A DNA stretch of 9,329 bases from JBMTVN01 sp046047235 (GCA_046047235.1 JBJOII010000150.1:1-9329); one strand, 5' to 3'. Positions 1 to 7,118 are shown, numbered from the stretch's first letter. Made by a program: numbers and translations. The notes: generated from the letters alone by a model not told the origin.

Positions 1-1221
1 GCGTGACGTGTGACGTGTGACGTGTGACGTGTGACGTGTGACGTGTGAAGCTTGTTTTGTGTGACCTAACCTCCCCCCCTTCACCCCACCCCCTGCCACA
101 AACATCACCCCCGACTCCGCATGATCAGTCCCCCCACTGCCGTTCTCAATCGAAGTACGGCCAAACTCTGTCATCGTCACAATCAACAGATCATCCCACT
201 GACTCTGCAAATCCCGGTAAATCGCCTGAAAACCCTGCGCCAGCGTCTCCAGTAAATCCCCATGACTGCCATTCACCTGACCCTGCCCCGTGTGCGTGTC
301 CCACCCCCCAACGTTCATCCCCACAATCCGCACCGGAGTCCGCTTAAATAACATCGCCGCCTCCTGCAGCTTCGTCCCCAAACTCCCGTCAGGATAAACG
401 GCCCCGTTCTCAGGCGTATACGCCCCCTGCTGCACCGCCGCCTGCAAAGTGTTGATCGTCGCCCCCAAGGCATCCCCCGTCCGATGCACCAAACTCCGAT
501 ATGGACGTGAAACAGAATCCGGCGATAGCCCATACAAACCCAGCAACCCCTCCCCATCACCACCGCCCGCGTGCGATGGTCCATACCCCAAAAACTTGCC
601 CGCCCGAGTCCGCGACCCAATCACGTTGAACTGCGAAGCCCGACTGAAATTCGGTACCGGCGCATCCCCCTTCAACGCCAAAATCTGTGAACTCGAAATC
701 GCCGCCGCCACCAGTGAACCGTCGTCCGCCCCCAAAGCCTGTGACTCCTCCAAATACCGGTAAAACATGCCCTCCTCCAAACGCGGATCCCCCGGCACTC
801 CATTCTGCCAGAATTGCTGGCTGTCAAAATGCGACCTCGACTGCCCCGCATAACCAATCCGATGCAAGACCGCCAAATTCCCCGGACCATCCTGACCGTT
901 CAACCCGGAATTGTTGTAAATCTCCATCATCGGCTGTAACCGCGGATGGAACTGCGCAAAACCATTCCCCGAATCAATCGCCAACGACTCAGGCAGAAAC
1001 AGGCTGGGCCGGTTGTCCACGCTGTAGTCCGCATCCCCCCTCGGAATGACCGTGTTGATGCCGTCATTCCCTCCCGTCTGGAATATGAACAACAACTTCT
1101 TGTTCGATGGTATCCCCTGCGCCAGCAACCGACGCTGAAATACTCCAGGCAAACCCGCCATACCTAAACCCCCCGCCAAAAGCGAAGTGGCACGCAAAAA
1201 ATCACGTCGGGATAACTTCAT
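1..1221 (-). CDS. DUF1501 family secreted protein, 3' end missing or disrupted
   Basis: The protein starts MKLSRRDFLRATSLLAGG, a twin-arginine signal (SRRDFLR) followed by a short hydrophobic stretch, so export by the Tat pathway is likely. DUF1501 proteins are distantly related to the sulfatase/alkaline phosphatase superfamily and their role is unknown. Visible family motifs are QTGGNDG near residue 50, SHFDSQQFWQNG near 131, GGWDTH near 305, MTEFGRTSIENG near 350 and GTDHAESGVMF near 365. The ATG at 1221 has a good ribosome-binding site (AGGAAGGA). Family-like sequence stops after GGGVKGG near residue 380, at a run of seven G in the coding strand (73-79). The frame then reads RLGHTKQA and a heptapeptide repeat (SHVTRHT) encoded by a 7-bp tandem array, and is still open at the edge. 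The usual C-terminal 70 or so residues are absent. The array may interrupt the gene, or the contig may simply end badly here. The family call is secure; the true 3' end is unknown. It lies directly downstream of the DUF1800 gene. Confidence 0.9.
   Translation of the reverse strand, partial: MKLSRRDFLRATSLLAGGLGMAGLPGVFQRRLLAQGIPSNKKLLFIFQTGGNDGINTVIPRGDADYSVDNRPSLFLPESLAIDSGNGFAQFHPRLQPMMEIYNNSGLNGQDGPGNLAVLHRIGYAGQSRSHFDSQQFWQNGVPGDPRLEEGMFYRYLEESQALGADDGSLVAAAISSSQILALKGDAPVPNFSRASQFNVIGSRTRAGKFLGYGPSHAGGGDGEGLLGLYGLSPDSVSRPYRSLVHRTGDALGATINTLQAAVQQGAYTPENGAVYPDGSLGTKLQEAAMLFKRTPVRIVGMNVGGWDTHTGQGQVNGSHGDLLETLAQGFQAIYRDLQSQWDDLLIVTMTEFGRTSIENGSGGTDHAESGVMFVAGGGVKGGRLGHTKQASHVTRHTSHVTRHTSR
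4..48. repeat. Heptanucleotide tandem array, six copies of TGACGTG
   Basis: Six perfect consecutive copies of TGACGTG occupy 4-45, followed by a partial copy (TGA, 46-48). A further rotated unit (GTGTGAC) sits at 59-65, ten bases beyond. Seven is not a multiple of three, so on the minus strand all three frames read the same cyclic peptide HVTRHTS with no stop. The plus strand meets TGA stops in every frame. The array continues to within three bases of the window edge, so its full length is unknown. Confidence 0.95.
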
Positions 1222-1250
1222 AACATTCCTTCCTCTCTAAAAACCTCGAC

Positions 1251-4200
1251 CTACTGCTGATGCACCTGCGGCATCGCCAACACCAACGCCACCAAATCCC
1301 TCACCCGCGATAAATAATCGCGTTGCCCCGGATCCAACGGAACCTCCACACCCAAATCATTCGTGCTGGCAAACCGAACCAACACCGCCCGCTGCGCCTC
1401 AGTCATGTGACCGTCAAATAACAGCCAGTCAAAATAGTCCAGCATCCCATCCAGGGAACTGTCCGTAAGCGACGCCAACCACGCCTCAGTATCCCACACC
1501 ACGCTGTTGTCCAAATTACCCCCCAGCAACTGCGCCCACTGCACCCGCGCCAACAACGTCCCCGTGTCCATCCAGTCAAAACCCAGCTCCGACCAGCCAT
1601 CAGGATCGTCCCGCGTAAATAAATGCATCCCCAACCGGTCGTTCACCTCCGGCAACGTCACCCCCGATACCTCCGCCCCCACCGCCCGCAACGTGCTGTT
1701 CACAAACTCTACCGGGGTCTTCACTTTCGCCCGATACGCACTCTGACTCCAAAAATACCCGTCCCGCGTACCCGGCCTCAAAATCGCCCGCAACACAGCC
1801 TCAATGTTCCCGGCCGGACTCGTCGACATCCACGCCGCCAACGCATCGTCCATCAACTGACGCAACCCCGCCGGTGCCGTCCCGTTCCGGTAGGAAATCA
1901 AATCAATGTCGTCACTCACGAAACGGTGGATCAACTTCATGCAAATGAACTCCCGCGTCGAAGGATGCGAAACCATCGCGTCAATCACCTCAATCGCATC
2001 GTTCACCCCGTCCACCCCCACACGCCCGGCAGGAATGTTCATCTGATACTCCGTCCCCTCAAACAACACCTTCGCCCCAGTATCGTGCTCCTCCGGATTA
2101 AAGCGGAACACCCAATGCCCGTTCGGATCCCCGTTCTCAATACTCCCCGGCAGCGGATTCCGCTGAATCAATCGCGGTATCATCGACAAATCCGAACTGT
2201 TCAAGGTGATGTTGTGCACCTGGATCGCCAACACATTCACCTCCGGCGCAAATCGAATCACGTCCCGCACCGCCTCCAACCCAAATACCTCCTCCTGCAA
2301 CGAAGCCTCATGCCCACCCAGCGCCAAAGCATCAAAAGCCGGCGGCTCACCCGCCCCGTTCATCGTCCGACTGCGCCCCACCTCCACCCCGTTCACATAC
2401 GCCACAAACCCATCATCATACTTCACGCCCAAGAGCAGATTCTCCAAATCCCCCGGCCCGTTCAGGGTAAACTCCCGACGCAAATACACCGACCCATACG
2501 TGTTCCGCATGTCGCCCAGCACCGTCGCATCGTCCCCATCCCCATACCCAATCCCAGTGCTCCCATCCAACCACCCGGAATCATCGTAACCCACCTCAGC
2601 CCATGCGGTCGTCGGCGACCCATCCCCCGCCCCCGCAGGCTCAGATAAACCCTTGAAATACTTCCAGGCCGCACCCACCCCCACCACGTCCACATCCTCA
2701 AACCGCACGCTCTCCTCAGTCAGCGGCTCCCGCGCAGAAACCGGAAACGCCAGCTCCGCACTCGGCCAAACCTTGCGCACAGTCCAACCAGTAAAACACC
2801 GGGCCAATTCCTCGATGTCACGCTGCGTGTAACGGTTGTCCACCCCAAACGCAAACAGCTCCAGAATCTCACGCGCATAGTTCTCGTTCGGCTCCCCGTT
2901 CATGTTCAACACCCCGTCCAAATAAACCAACATCGCCGGACTCGTGGCGCTGTAGAGCAACAAGTCCCCAAAATTCCCCAAAGCATTCTCATAAAAAAAC
3001 TGATACTCGCTATACTCCGCCTGCGCCGCCTCCCTCGCCGCCTGATCCATCGTCATCGCATCCCGCGCATCCGAATTCCGCAGATCATCAAAAAAATCCG
3101 CCAGCTTGTCGTAGTCCGTCGTGAAATGATTCTCCCAAAATTCCCCCAATACTGCCTTCAACTGACGACGCGAATACACCCCCCGCACATGCAACAACTG
3201 CTGCAACTCCTCAATCCCCCGAATCCGCCGCTCCGCCGGCTCCGGTAACACCGACCGCATCACCAGCTCCGGAATCATGCTCAAATCGCTACTGCTCAAA
3301 TTCGCATTGTGCGCCTGCACCGCTATCACGTTCTCCCCCGCCACCAATAAGCCCGGATCCAGCACATACTCGTTAGGCCCCGTCGGCTCAATCGCCTCCA
3401 CCGCCCCCGCACTATACAACGGCGGAACCCCCTCCAGATTCTCCCGCGCCACTTCCACCCCGTTCAAATACGCCACAAACCCATCGTCATACACCACCCG
3501 CAATACCAATTGCTCAATCCCCACCCCGCTCGGCACGGAAAACCTCTTCCTGATAAATACACTGTAGTACCCCGGCTGGGTGTCCGTCTGCCGCATGTCC
3601 TCCAATACCGTCGCATCGTCATTGTCCCCATAACCAAAACCAGACGGCCCCTCCAACCACCCCGCATCATCAAATCCCACACCAGCCCACCCCACAGGCG
3701 GCGCCACATCTCCCTTCGCATACTTCCATATATCCCCCTTCGCCACTAACGGCACATCCAAGTGCGGCTCATAAACATCAAATAATGCCGCCTCCCGATC
3801 CAACCACGCCGCATTGTCGCTCTCATCAATCCCACCAGGATCCAGCTGCGCCAGCACATACCCCCCCGCACCCAAAGTCTCCGCCCATAACCGATCGCCA
3901 GCCCCAGGCCCATACCCCACCCGGTTCAAGACATGCCCCACCGCCTCCGCATCACTCAGCCCCACGTCACTCAATGAAGTCACCGCCAAATACCCCGGCC
4001 CGCTATACACCGACCCCGGAACATCCTCCTGCTCCCCAACCCTCAAACTCAAAAACCGCGCATCAGTCTCCACCGGCACCTGAAAAATCGCCACAGCCTC
4101 ACTCCCATCCAAGGCCCCAGCCACTAGCGAAATCGAAGCAGGCTCAATCACATTCCCGCTAGCCTCCAAAACCACGTGACGAAACCCCGACGGCAAACCC

Positions 4201-4331
4201 ACCCGAACCACTATCTGCTCCCCATCCCGCGTCACGGATTGAATTACCGGCTTCTCCCCAGCTAAAACCCCGGAACCCAAAGCCACCCCTACACACAACA
4301 AAACGTTACAAATAGAGTTCATCGCTTTCAT
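1251..4331 (-). CDS. DUF1800 family secreted protein with two inserted beta-sandwich-like domains
   Basis: The product is 1026 residues, about twice the usual DUF1800 length. I chose the ATG at 4331 because it gives a clean Sec-type signal peptide (MKAMNSICNVLLCVGVALGSGVLAG) and has GGCGG just upstream; a TTG at 4361 would add ten residues in front of that signal. Numbered from the ATG, DUF1800 core motifs are DAEAVGHVLNRVGYGPG near 127-143, YSRRQLKAVLGEFWENHF near 386-403, LGNFGDLLLYSATSPAMLVYLD near 451-472, NENYAREILELFAFGVD near 482-498, ARCFTGWTV near 510-518, EEHDTGAK near 747 and HPSTREFICMKLIHRFV near 789-805. Two related domains of about 160-170 residues interrupt this core at about 199-360 and 553-725. 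The catalytic or binding role of DUF1800 is unknown; in this phylum its genes typically precede a DUF1501 gene, as here (29-bp gap). The product is probably exported and may act at the cell surface. Confidence in the family is high; in function, low. Confidence 0.93.
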   Translation of the reverse strand: MKAMNSICNVLLCVGVALGSGVLAGEKPVIQSVTRDGEQIVVRVGLPSGFRHVVLEASGNVIEPASISLVAGALDGSEAVAIFQVPVETDARFLSLRVGEQEDVPGSVYSGPGYLAVTSLSDVGLSDAEAVGHVLNRVGYGPGAGDRLWAETLGAGGYVLAQLDPGGIDESDNAAWLDREAALFDVYEPHLDVPLVAKGDIWKYAKGDVAPPVGWAGVGFDDAGWLEGPSGFGYGDNDDATVLEDMRQTDTQPGYYSVFIRKRFSVPSGVGIEQLVLRVVYDDGFVAYLNGVEVARENLEGVPPLYSAGAVEAIEPTGPNEYVLDPGLLVAGENVIAVQAHNANLSSSDLSMIPELVMRSVLPEPAERRIRGIEELQQLLHVRGVYSRRQLKAVLGEFWENHFTTDYDKLADFFDDLRNSDARDAMTMDQAAREAAQAEYSEYQFFYENALGNFGDLLLYSATSPAMLVYLDGVLNMNGEPNENYAREILELFAFGVDNRYTQRDIEELARCFTGWTVRKVWPSAELAFPVSAREPLTEESVRFEDVDVVGVGAAWKYFKGLSEPAGAGDGSPTTAWAEVGYDDSGWLDGSTGIGYGDGDDATVLGDMRNTYGSVYLRREFTLNGPGDLENLLLGVKYDDGFVAYVNGVEVGRSRTMNGAGEPPAFDALALGGHEASLQEEVFGLEAVRDVIRFAPEVNVLAIQVHNITLNSSDLSMIPRLIQRNPLPGSIENGDPNGHWVFRFNPEEHDTGAKVLFEGTEYQMNIPAGRVGVDGVNDAIEVIDAMVSHPSTREFICMKLIHRFVSDDIDLISYRNGTAPAGLRQLMDDALAAWMSTSPAGNIEAVLRAILRPGTRDGYFWSQSAYRAKVKTPVEFVNSTLRAVGAEVSGVTLPEVNDRLGMHLFTRDDPDGWSELGFDWMDTGTLLARVQWAQLLGGNLDNSVVWDTEAWLASLTDSSLDGMLDYFDWLLFDGHMTEAQRAVLVRFASTNDLGVEVPLDPGQRDYLSRVRDLVALVLAMPQVHQQ
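2157..2675 (-). repeat. Inserted domain copy B within the DUF1800 gene
   Basis: This second copy of the same domain carries AAWKYFKG, GIGYGDGDDATVLGDMR, YDDGFVAYVNGVEVGR and NITLNSSDLSMIP, all aligning with copy A. The DNA is also closely similar around the YDDGFVAY block (plus strand 2388-2427 versus 3455-3494). It is placed after TGWTV and before the FRFNPEEHDTGAK motif, another loop of the DUF1800 core. It is slightly longer than copy A because of extra residues after NGVEVGR (MNGAGEPPAFDALALGGHEA). Confidence 0.8.
3252..3737 (-). repeat. Inserted domain copy A within the DUF1800 gene
   Basis: This segment encodes the first inserted domain. It begins GDIWKYAKG and contains GFGYGDNDDATVLEDMR, YDDGFVAYLNGVEVAR and NANLSSSDLSMIP. 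The pattern of aromatic beta strands and the YDDGF-x-AY-x-NG signature matches jelly-roll modules common in large secreted proteins of Verrucomicrobiota and Planctomycetota, which suggests carbohydrate or surface binding. It sits between the N-terminal helical part of DUF1800 and its RRQL/FWENHF region. Confidence 0.8.
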
Positions 4332-4489
4332 GAAACCGCCGAGACCGTCAGCAGGAATCAAGCCAAGAGTCTGAAACCTAATACTCCAAAGTAGAAAAGC
4401 GCCTGAACAGCCGCAGAATCACCCGCCCCAGCACGTCAGTCCCTGCCCATGCCAGACCCGTTTACGGACATCGTCGTATCCCCACTGAC

Positions 4490-5437
4490 TCATTCCAACA
4501 CCCGCACCCGATAGAAATGGGACCCAACTGCTGACATAGCATTGGTAAACTGCACCCAGCCCGCAACCGACTGCACCGGAACCCGTTCCACCTCCTCCCA
4601 CACCCCACTACCCACATCCACCCCACGCTCCCACACATACCCCAACCCGGCCTCCCCCAAAAACTCGCATCGAAACTCCCCCACCTCCAACCTCACCCCC
4701 TCCACCCGCAGCCCCACCTCCTCCACGGCGTAGTCCACCAGCAACTTCGGCGCCCCAGCACCAGACTCCCGCGTCGCAAACCGCCGAGCCGTCTTCGGCA
4801 ACTCCTCGGCCTCACTCACCATCACCCAACCAAAATTCACCCCGGGATCCTGCAGCCAATCCTGCAAATCCCCCAGCCCCGCCAACCGTAGCTCAATCTC
4901 ATACACCCCCAAGCCCGTAACTTGCTCAGTCGCCGATACCACACCGCTGTAGTCTACGCCCATCTTCCCCCCAGGCTCACCCCACCCCCCAGCCCCCACA
5001 CTCCGCTCCCCCCACGTGACCTCCCCGGCCTCACCCCATACACCCCCGGGAATCGGCCCCACCCCAACCCCCTCCTCCCACGGCACCAAAACCCGATGCA
5101 ACGCAAATGTCGAATCCACCGCCCCCGCAGGCTCCTTCACCACCTCACACCGCAATCGCGCCGACTGAACAACCGCACCCGCCGGAAGCCCCGATAAATC
5201 AAACCGGATCAGCATCCGACTCACCGTGTTCGCCGCCAACGCCCCCAATCCCCCCACCGGCACGTCCTCCTGCGCCCCAAGGTTAAAATCAGGCTCCAAC
5301 TCCATTAACCCCGTATCCGCCACCGCCCCCAACTCCACCGTCGCCGCACCCAACCCAACCCACCCCGCCAAACATCCCGCCAAAACCAACACCCCAAAAT
5401 CTCGCCCGCCATGTCCAGTGCACATGCCCGCAACCAT
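4490..5437 (-). CDS. Secreted DNRLRE-like protein
   Basis: The ATG at 5437 gives 315 residues; an in-frame ATG at 5425 is almost as good, and a TTG at 5488 would place an implausible leader before the signal sequence. The hydrophobic stretch FGVLVLAGCLAGWVGLGAA near residues 14-32 looks like a Sec signal peptide. The central part has the DNRLRE-domain pattern: SRMLIRFDLSGLP near 73-85, AVVQSARLRCEVVKEP after it, then FALHRVLVPWEEG and EVTWGERSVGAGGWGEPGG. Such domains are beta-rich modules of extracellular proteins with no assigned enzyme activity. The last 75 or so residues (VEGVRLEVGEFRCEFLGEAG through FYRVRV) resemble the short beta-sandwich tails on many secreted verrucomicrobial proteins. 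Gly and Val are very abundant, in line with the G-rich coding strand. It is upstream of and co-oriented with DUF1800, separated by about 158 bp in which I recognise no convincing promoter or terminator, so co-transcription is possible. Confidence 0.75.
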   Translation of the reverse strand: MVAGMCTGHGGRDFGVLVLAGCLAGWVGLGAATVELGAVADTGLMELEPDFNLGAQEDVPVGGLGALAANTVSRMLIRFDLSGLPAGAVVQSARLRCEVVKEPAGAVDSTFALHRVLVPWEEGVGVGPIPGGVWGEAGEVTWGERSVGAGGWGEPGGKMGVDYSGVVSATEQVTGLGVYEIELRLAGLGDLQDWLQDPGVNFGWVMVSEAEELPKTARRFATRESGAGAPKLLVDYAVEEVGLRVEGVRLEVGEFRCEFLGEAGLGYVWERGVDVGSGVWEEVERVPVQSVAGWVQFTNAMSAVGSHFYRVRVLE

Positions 5438-5481
5438 AACCCGCTCATCCACTTTGTCGACCCCACCCCAAAACCCAACTG

Positions 5482-5510
5482 TTGCCAAAGATCCCCACCT
5501 CTGATACGAA
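5482..5510 (+). promoter_or_regulatory. Candidate sigma-70 promoter for the small membrane protein
   Basis: TTGCCA (5482-5487) is followed by a 17-base spacer and TACGAA (5505-5510). A TG one base before the -10 hexamer (5502-5503) would make it an extended -10 element. A transcript starting near 5517 would leave a leader of only about 16 bases before the ATG at 5533. The -10 hexamer is a weak match, so this is tentative. Confidence 0.35.
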
Positions 5511-5532
5511 CCTCCACTAACCCAGTAAGCGC

Positions 5533-5700
5533 ATGTTGTTCTCGCGACGTAATAAAGAAGAACACAGGTACTACCTGCTCCCCGGCATGGGACGCTCCAA
5601 CCGACGGAAACACCGGCAGTTCCTCATCGCCAGCGTCATCGTCGGCACCATCGTTTCCGCTGCCTTCGGCGTGGTCCTCTACCTCACCAGTCGGCTCTAA
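5533..5700 (+). CDS. Small single-helix membrane protein, 55 residues
   Basis: The reading frame encodes 55 residues starting MLFSRRNKEEHRYYLLPGMG and ending YLTSRL. The first 29 residues are hydrophilic and very basic, with the clusters SRRNK and RSNRRKHRQ, plus a YYLLPGMG segment. Residues 30-51 (FLIASVIVG through VVLYL) form one clear transmembrane helix. The positive-inside rule predicts a cytoplasmic N-terminus and a few residues outside. An in-frame TAA at 5518 limits the start to the ATG at 5533 or the adjacent TTG. No Shine-Dalgarno sequence is visible, but a leader of about 16 bases is expected. I recall similar short basic proteins with a YYLLPG-type segment from other Verrucomicrobiota but cannot verify this. 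The function is unknown; it could be a membrane anchor or an accessory subunit. The antisense frame across it is Asp/Glu-rich and opposite the helix, which supports the plus strand as the coding one. Confidence 0.7.
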   Translation: MLFSRRNKEEHRYYLLPGMGRSNRRKHRQFLIASVIVGTIVSAAFGVVLYLTSRL

Positions 5701-5926
5701 CCCCCCCCAAGGGACAAGCCACTCTCTGGGCGAAGACCCGACTGAAATAAGCCGGTCCCGCCGTCCCGCGCGCCCTCGCCTGCAGAAACTCAGCGGCGCA
5801 AGCCCTCCAAACCCTCGCAACAACCTCACGCCAATAGGGCGCCGGCACTCACCAGGTTCTGCGCGAAAAACCACGCTCAAAGAAACCGCGTCCGTGAAGT
5901 GTGGAATTGAAAGAAGAAAGAAGAAT

Positions 5927-6011
5927 TGGTGCGCACGGCAGGACTTGAACCTGCACGGTTTTACCCACTAGAACCTGAATCTAGCGCGTCTGCCAATTCC
6001 GCCACGTGCGC
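5927..6011 (-). tRNA. tRNA-Leu (anticodon CAG)
   Basis: Read on the minus strand, this 85-base segment folds as a class II tRNA. The acceptor stem pairs GCGCACG (6011-6005) with CGTGCGC (5937-5931), followed by discriminator A and an encoded CCA (5929-5927). The D arm holds GAATTGGCAGA. The anticodon stem-loop is CTAGA-TTCAGGT-TCTAG, giving anticodon CAG after U33, for CTG codons. A long variable arm (TGGGTAAAACCGT) and a T arm GCAGG-TTCAAGT-CCTGC complete it. The long variable arm and anticodon fit leucine. No hairpin terminator is visible on its 3' side (5701-5926), only a pyrimidine-rich stretch just after CCA. Confidence 0.97.
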
Positions 6012-6049
6012 AACCGTTGCTCATTGAGGCTTCCCCCAAAAACAGGGCG

Positions 6050-6080
6050 CTGATATTCGCGGCCGCGCCCCACATGTCAA
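6050..6080 (-). promoter_or_regulatory. Candidate promoter for tRNA-Leu
   Basis: On the minus strand a perfect TTGACA (6080-6075) lies upstream of AT-containing sequence. The best -10 candidates are AATATC (6057-6052, spacer 17) and TATCAG (6055-6050, spacer 19). Transcription would start about 30 bases before the tRNA. The -35 is convincing, the -10 is not. Confidence 0.3.
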
Positions 6081-6262
6081 TAAGAAGTTGCCTGCCGAAC
6101 CCCAAAAATCATCCCGCACCCACAAACCCAAGCGTGAAATCCACGCACTCCAGCGTGAGAATTCTCCACCCCGCGTGTCGTGTAGACCCAAAAAAGCCCG
6201 AGAAACCGCATTTTCCGCACCATTTCACCCCGTGGCATCAGCTGTGCTCACATGAATTTCAA

Positions 6263-6290
6263 TTGACACTTCAGTCGTCTTGACTAGAGT
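6263..6290 (+). promoter_or_regulatory. Sigma-70-like promoter for the pseudopilin gene
   Basis: A perfect TTGACA (6263-6268) is followed by a 16-base spacer and TAGAGT (6285-6290, four of six matches to TATAAT). It lies about 35 bases upstream of the ATG at 6326, giving a leader of roughly 30 bases. Only a weak Shine-Dalgarno (AGCAAG) precedes the start codon. Confidence 0.6.
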
Positions 6291-6325
6291 GCGCGAACTG
6301 TCAACCCAACAACCCAGCAAGTAGC

Positions 6326-7090
6326 ATGAAAAGACTCTTTAAATGGACCCAATCTAGGGCGTTCACGTTGATCGAGCTGCTCGTCGTGATCGCGATCATT
6401 GCCATCCTGGCGGGTATGCTCCTGCCGGCACTGGCCAAAGCCAAAGCCAAGGCCCAGCGTATCGCCTGCGTGAATAACCTCAAGCAGGTCGGCCTGTCCT
6501 TCCGTATCTTCGCGACGGACAACCAAGACCAGGTGCCGATGTCCGTCTCCACCAACCAAGGTGGCTCCGCCGAATATCGCCCCGCGCGCCCCGGCGACGT
6601 AGCGACCTTCAACTACATGCACTTGGTCGTGATGTCCAACGAGCTGAGCACGCCCAAAGTCGTGATCTGCCCGAGCGATAACTACGTCAACGCCCGCATC
6701 AACGCGAGTAACTGGGTGCAGATGGTCGGCACCGGCCGCACCGCCCCAGGCAACAAAGCCGTCAGCTATATCATCGGCTTCGATGCCCAGGAAACCTTCC
6801 CCCAGATGATCCTCTCGGGTGACCGTAACATCACCAACGCCCCCGGCGGCCGCGTGAGCACCGGTGTCGATCCGGCTGCCTTCCCGCGCGGTGGTGTCTA
6901 TGCCCGCCTCGGAACTAACCACGCCGCCGCTGCTAACGCCGCCGGCGCCGGTTACTCCAAGGATACCCACAACAGCGCCGGTAACCTCTGCCTCGGCGAC
7001 GGTTCCGTCCAACAAGTCACCACCTCCCGCCTGCGTCAGCAGCTGCGCGACTCCGGCGACTCCTACAACGACGTCGGTATCGGTGACTAG
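6326..7090 (+). CDS. Prepilin-type (H-X9-DG) pseudopilin-like protein
   Basis: The 254-residue product begins with a type IV prepilin leader, MKRLFKWTQSRA, cut before F13 of FTLIELLVVIAIIAILAG. E17 is the conserved Glu at mature position 5 and the hydrophobic helix runs to about residue 36. The residue before the cut is Ala rather than the usual Gly, which prepilin peptidases sometimes tolerate. The helix ends in LAKAKAKAQRIACVNNLKQVGL, typical of the Pedosphaera/Limisphaera-type family. Near the C-terminus H215 and D225-G226 form an exact H-X9-DG motif (HNSAGNLCLGDG), then SVQQVTTSRLRQQLRDSGD. The protein would be inserted in the inner membrane, processed by a PilD-type peptidase and assembled into a pseudopilus or pilus-like fibre; no such assembly genes are present here. 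Codons are mostly C-ending (ATC, AAC, GCC), unlike the G-ending neighbours. It is monocistronic, with its own promoter and terminator, which suggests strong expression. Confidence 0.92.
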   Translation: MKRLFKWTQSRAFTLIELLVVIAIIAILAGMLLPALAKAKAKAQRIACVNNLKQVGLSFRIFATDNQDQVPMSVSTNQGGSAEYRPARPGDVATFNYMHLVVMSNELSTPKVVICPSDNYVNARINASNWVQMVGTGRTAPGNKAVSYIIGFDAQETFPQMILSGDRNITNAPGGRVSTGVDPAAFPRGGVYARLGTNHAAAANAAGAGYSKDTHNSAGNLCLGDGSVQQVTTSRLRQQLRDSGDSYNDVGIGD

Positions 7091-7118
7091 TAAACCCGGT
7101 CGACAGTAACTCTAAAAC

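Larger units (their letters stand above)
6012..6325. other. Gene-free spacer between tRNA-Leu and the pseudopilin gene
   Basis: This 314-bp spacer separates two divergent transcription units. It holds the candidate tRNA promoter on the minus strand and the pseudopilin promoter on the plus strand. Between them is a small hairpin, GCGTG (6132-6136) with CACGC (6142-6146), and a direct repeat AGCGTGA at 6131 and 6152, exactly 21 bp apart. No protein-coding frame looks real here. Confidence 0.6.

Noticed and set aside
4..48. CRISPR-like repeat array
   Set aside because: The units are 7 bp with no spacers, which excludes CRISPR.
1623..2648. Long plus-strand frame of 341 residues opposite DUF1800
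   Set aside because: It is a Pro/Arg/His-rich shadow of a C-rich strand. The minus-strand frame carries all the conserved DUF1800 motifs and the inserted domain.
4332..4489. Promoter, terminator or small gene between the DNRLRE and DUF1800 genes
   Set aside because: I found no convincing -35/-10 pair, hairpin with T-tract, or plausible short coding frame; the 60-residue frame here lacks any signal.
5305..5880. Minus-strand frame of 191 residues covering the small-protein region
   Set aside because: It overlaps the DNRLRE gene in another frame, and its Asp/Glu-rich part is just the antisense of the transmembrane helix on the plus strand.
5701..5926. Terminator between the small protein and the tRNA
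   Set aside because: A C-run and GC-rich sequence are present but no strong stem followed by a T-tract in either direction.
5411..5971. Plus-strand frame of 186 residues ending in a CARQDLNLHGFTH-like tail
   Set aside because: The tail is the antisense translation of the tRNA-Leu gene, a familiar false call, and the rest overlaps the real small membrane protein in another frame.
6284..7015. Minus-strand frame of 243 residues opposite the pseudopilin
   Set aside because: The plus strand shows an unmistakable prepilin leader and H-X9-DG motif with promoter and terminator; the antisense frame has low-complexity Gly/Val/Asp content.
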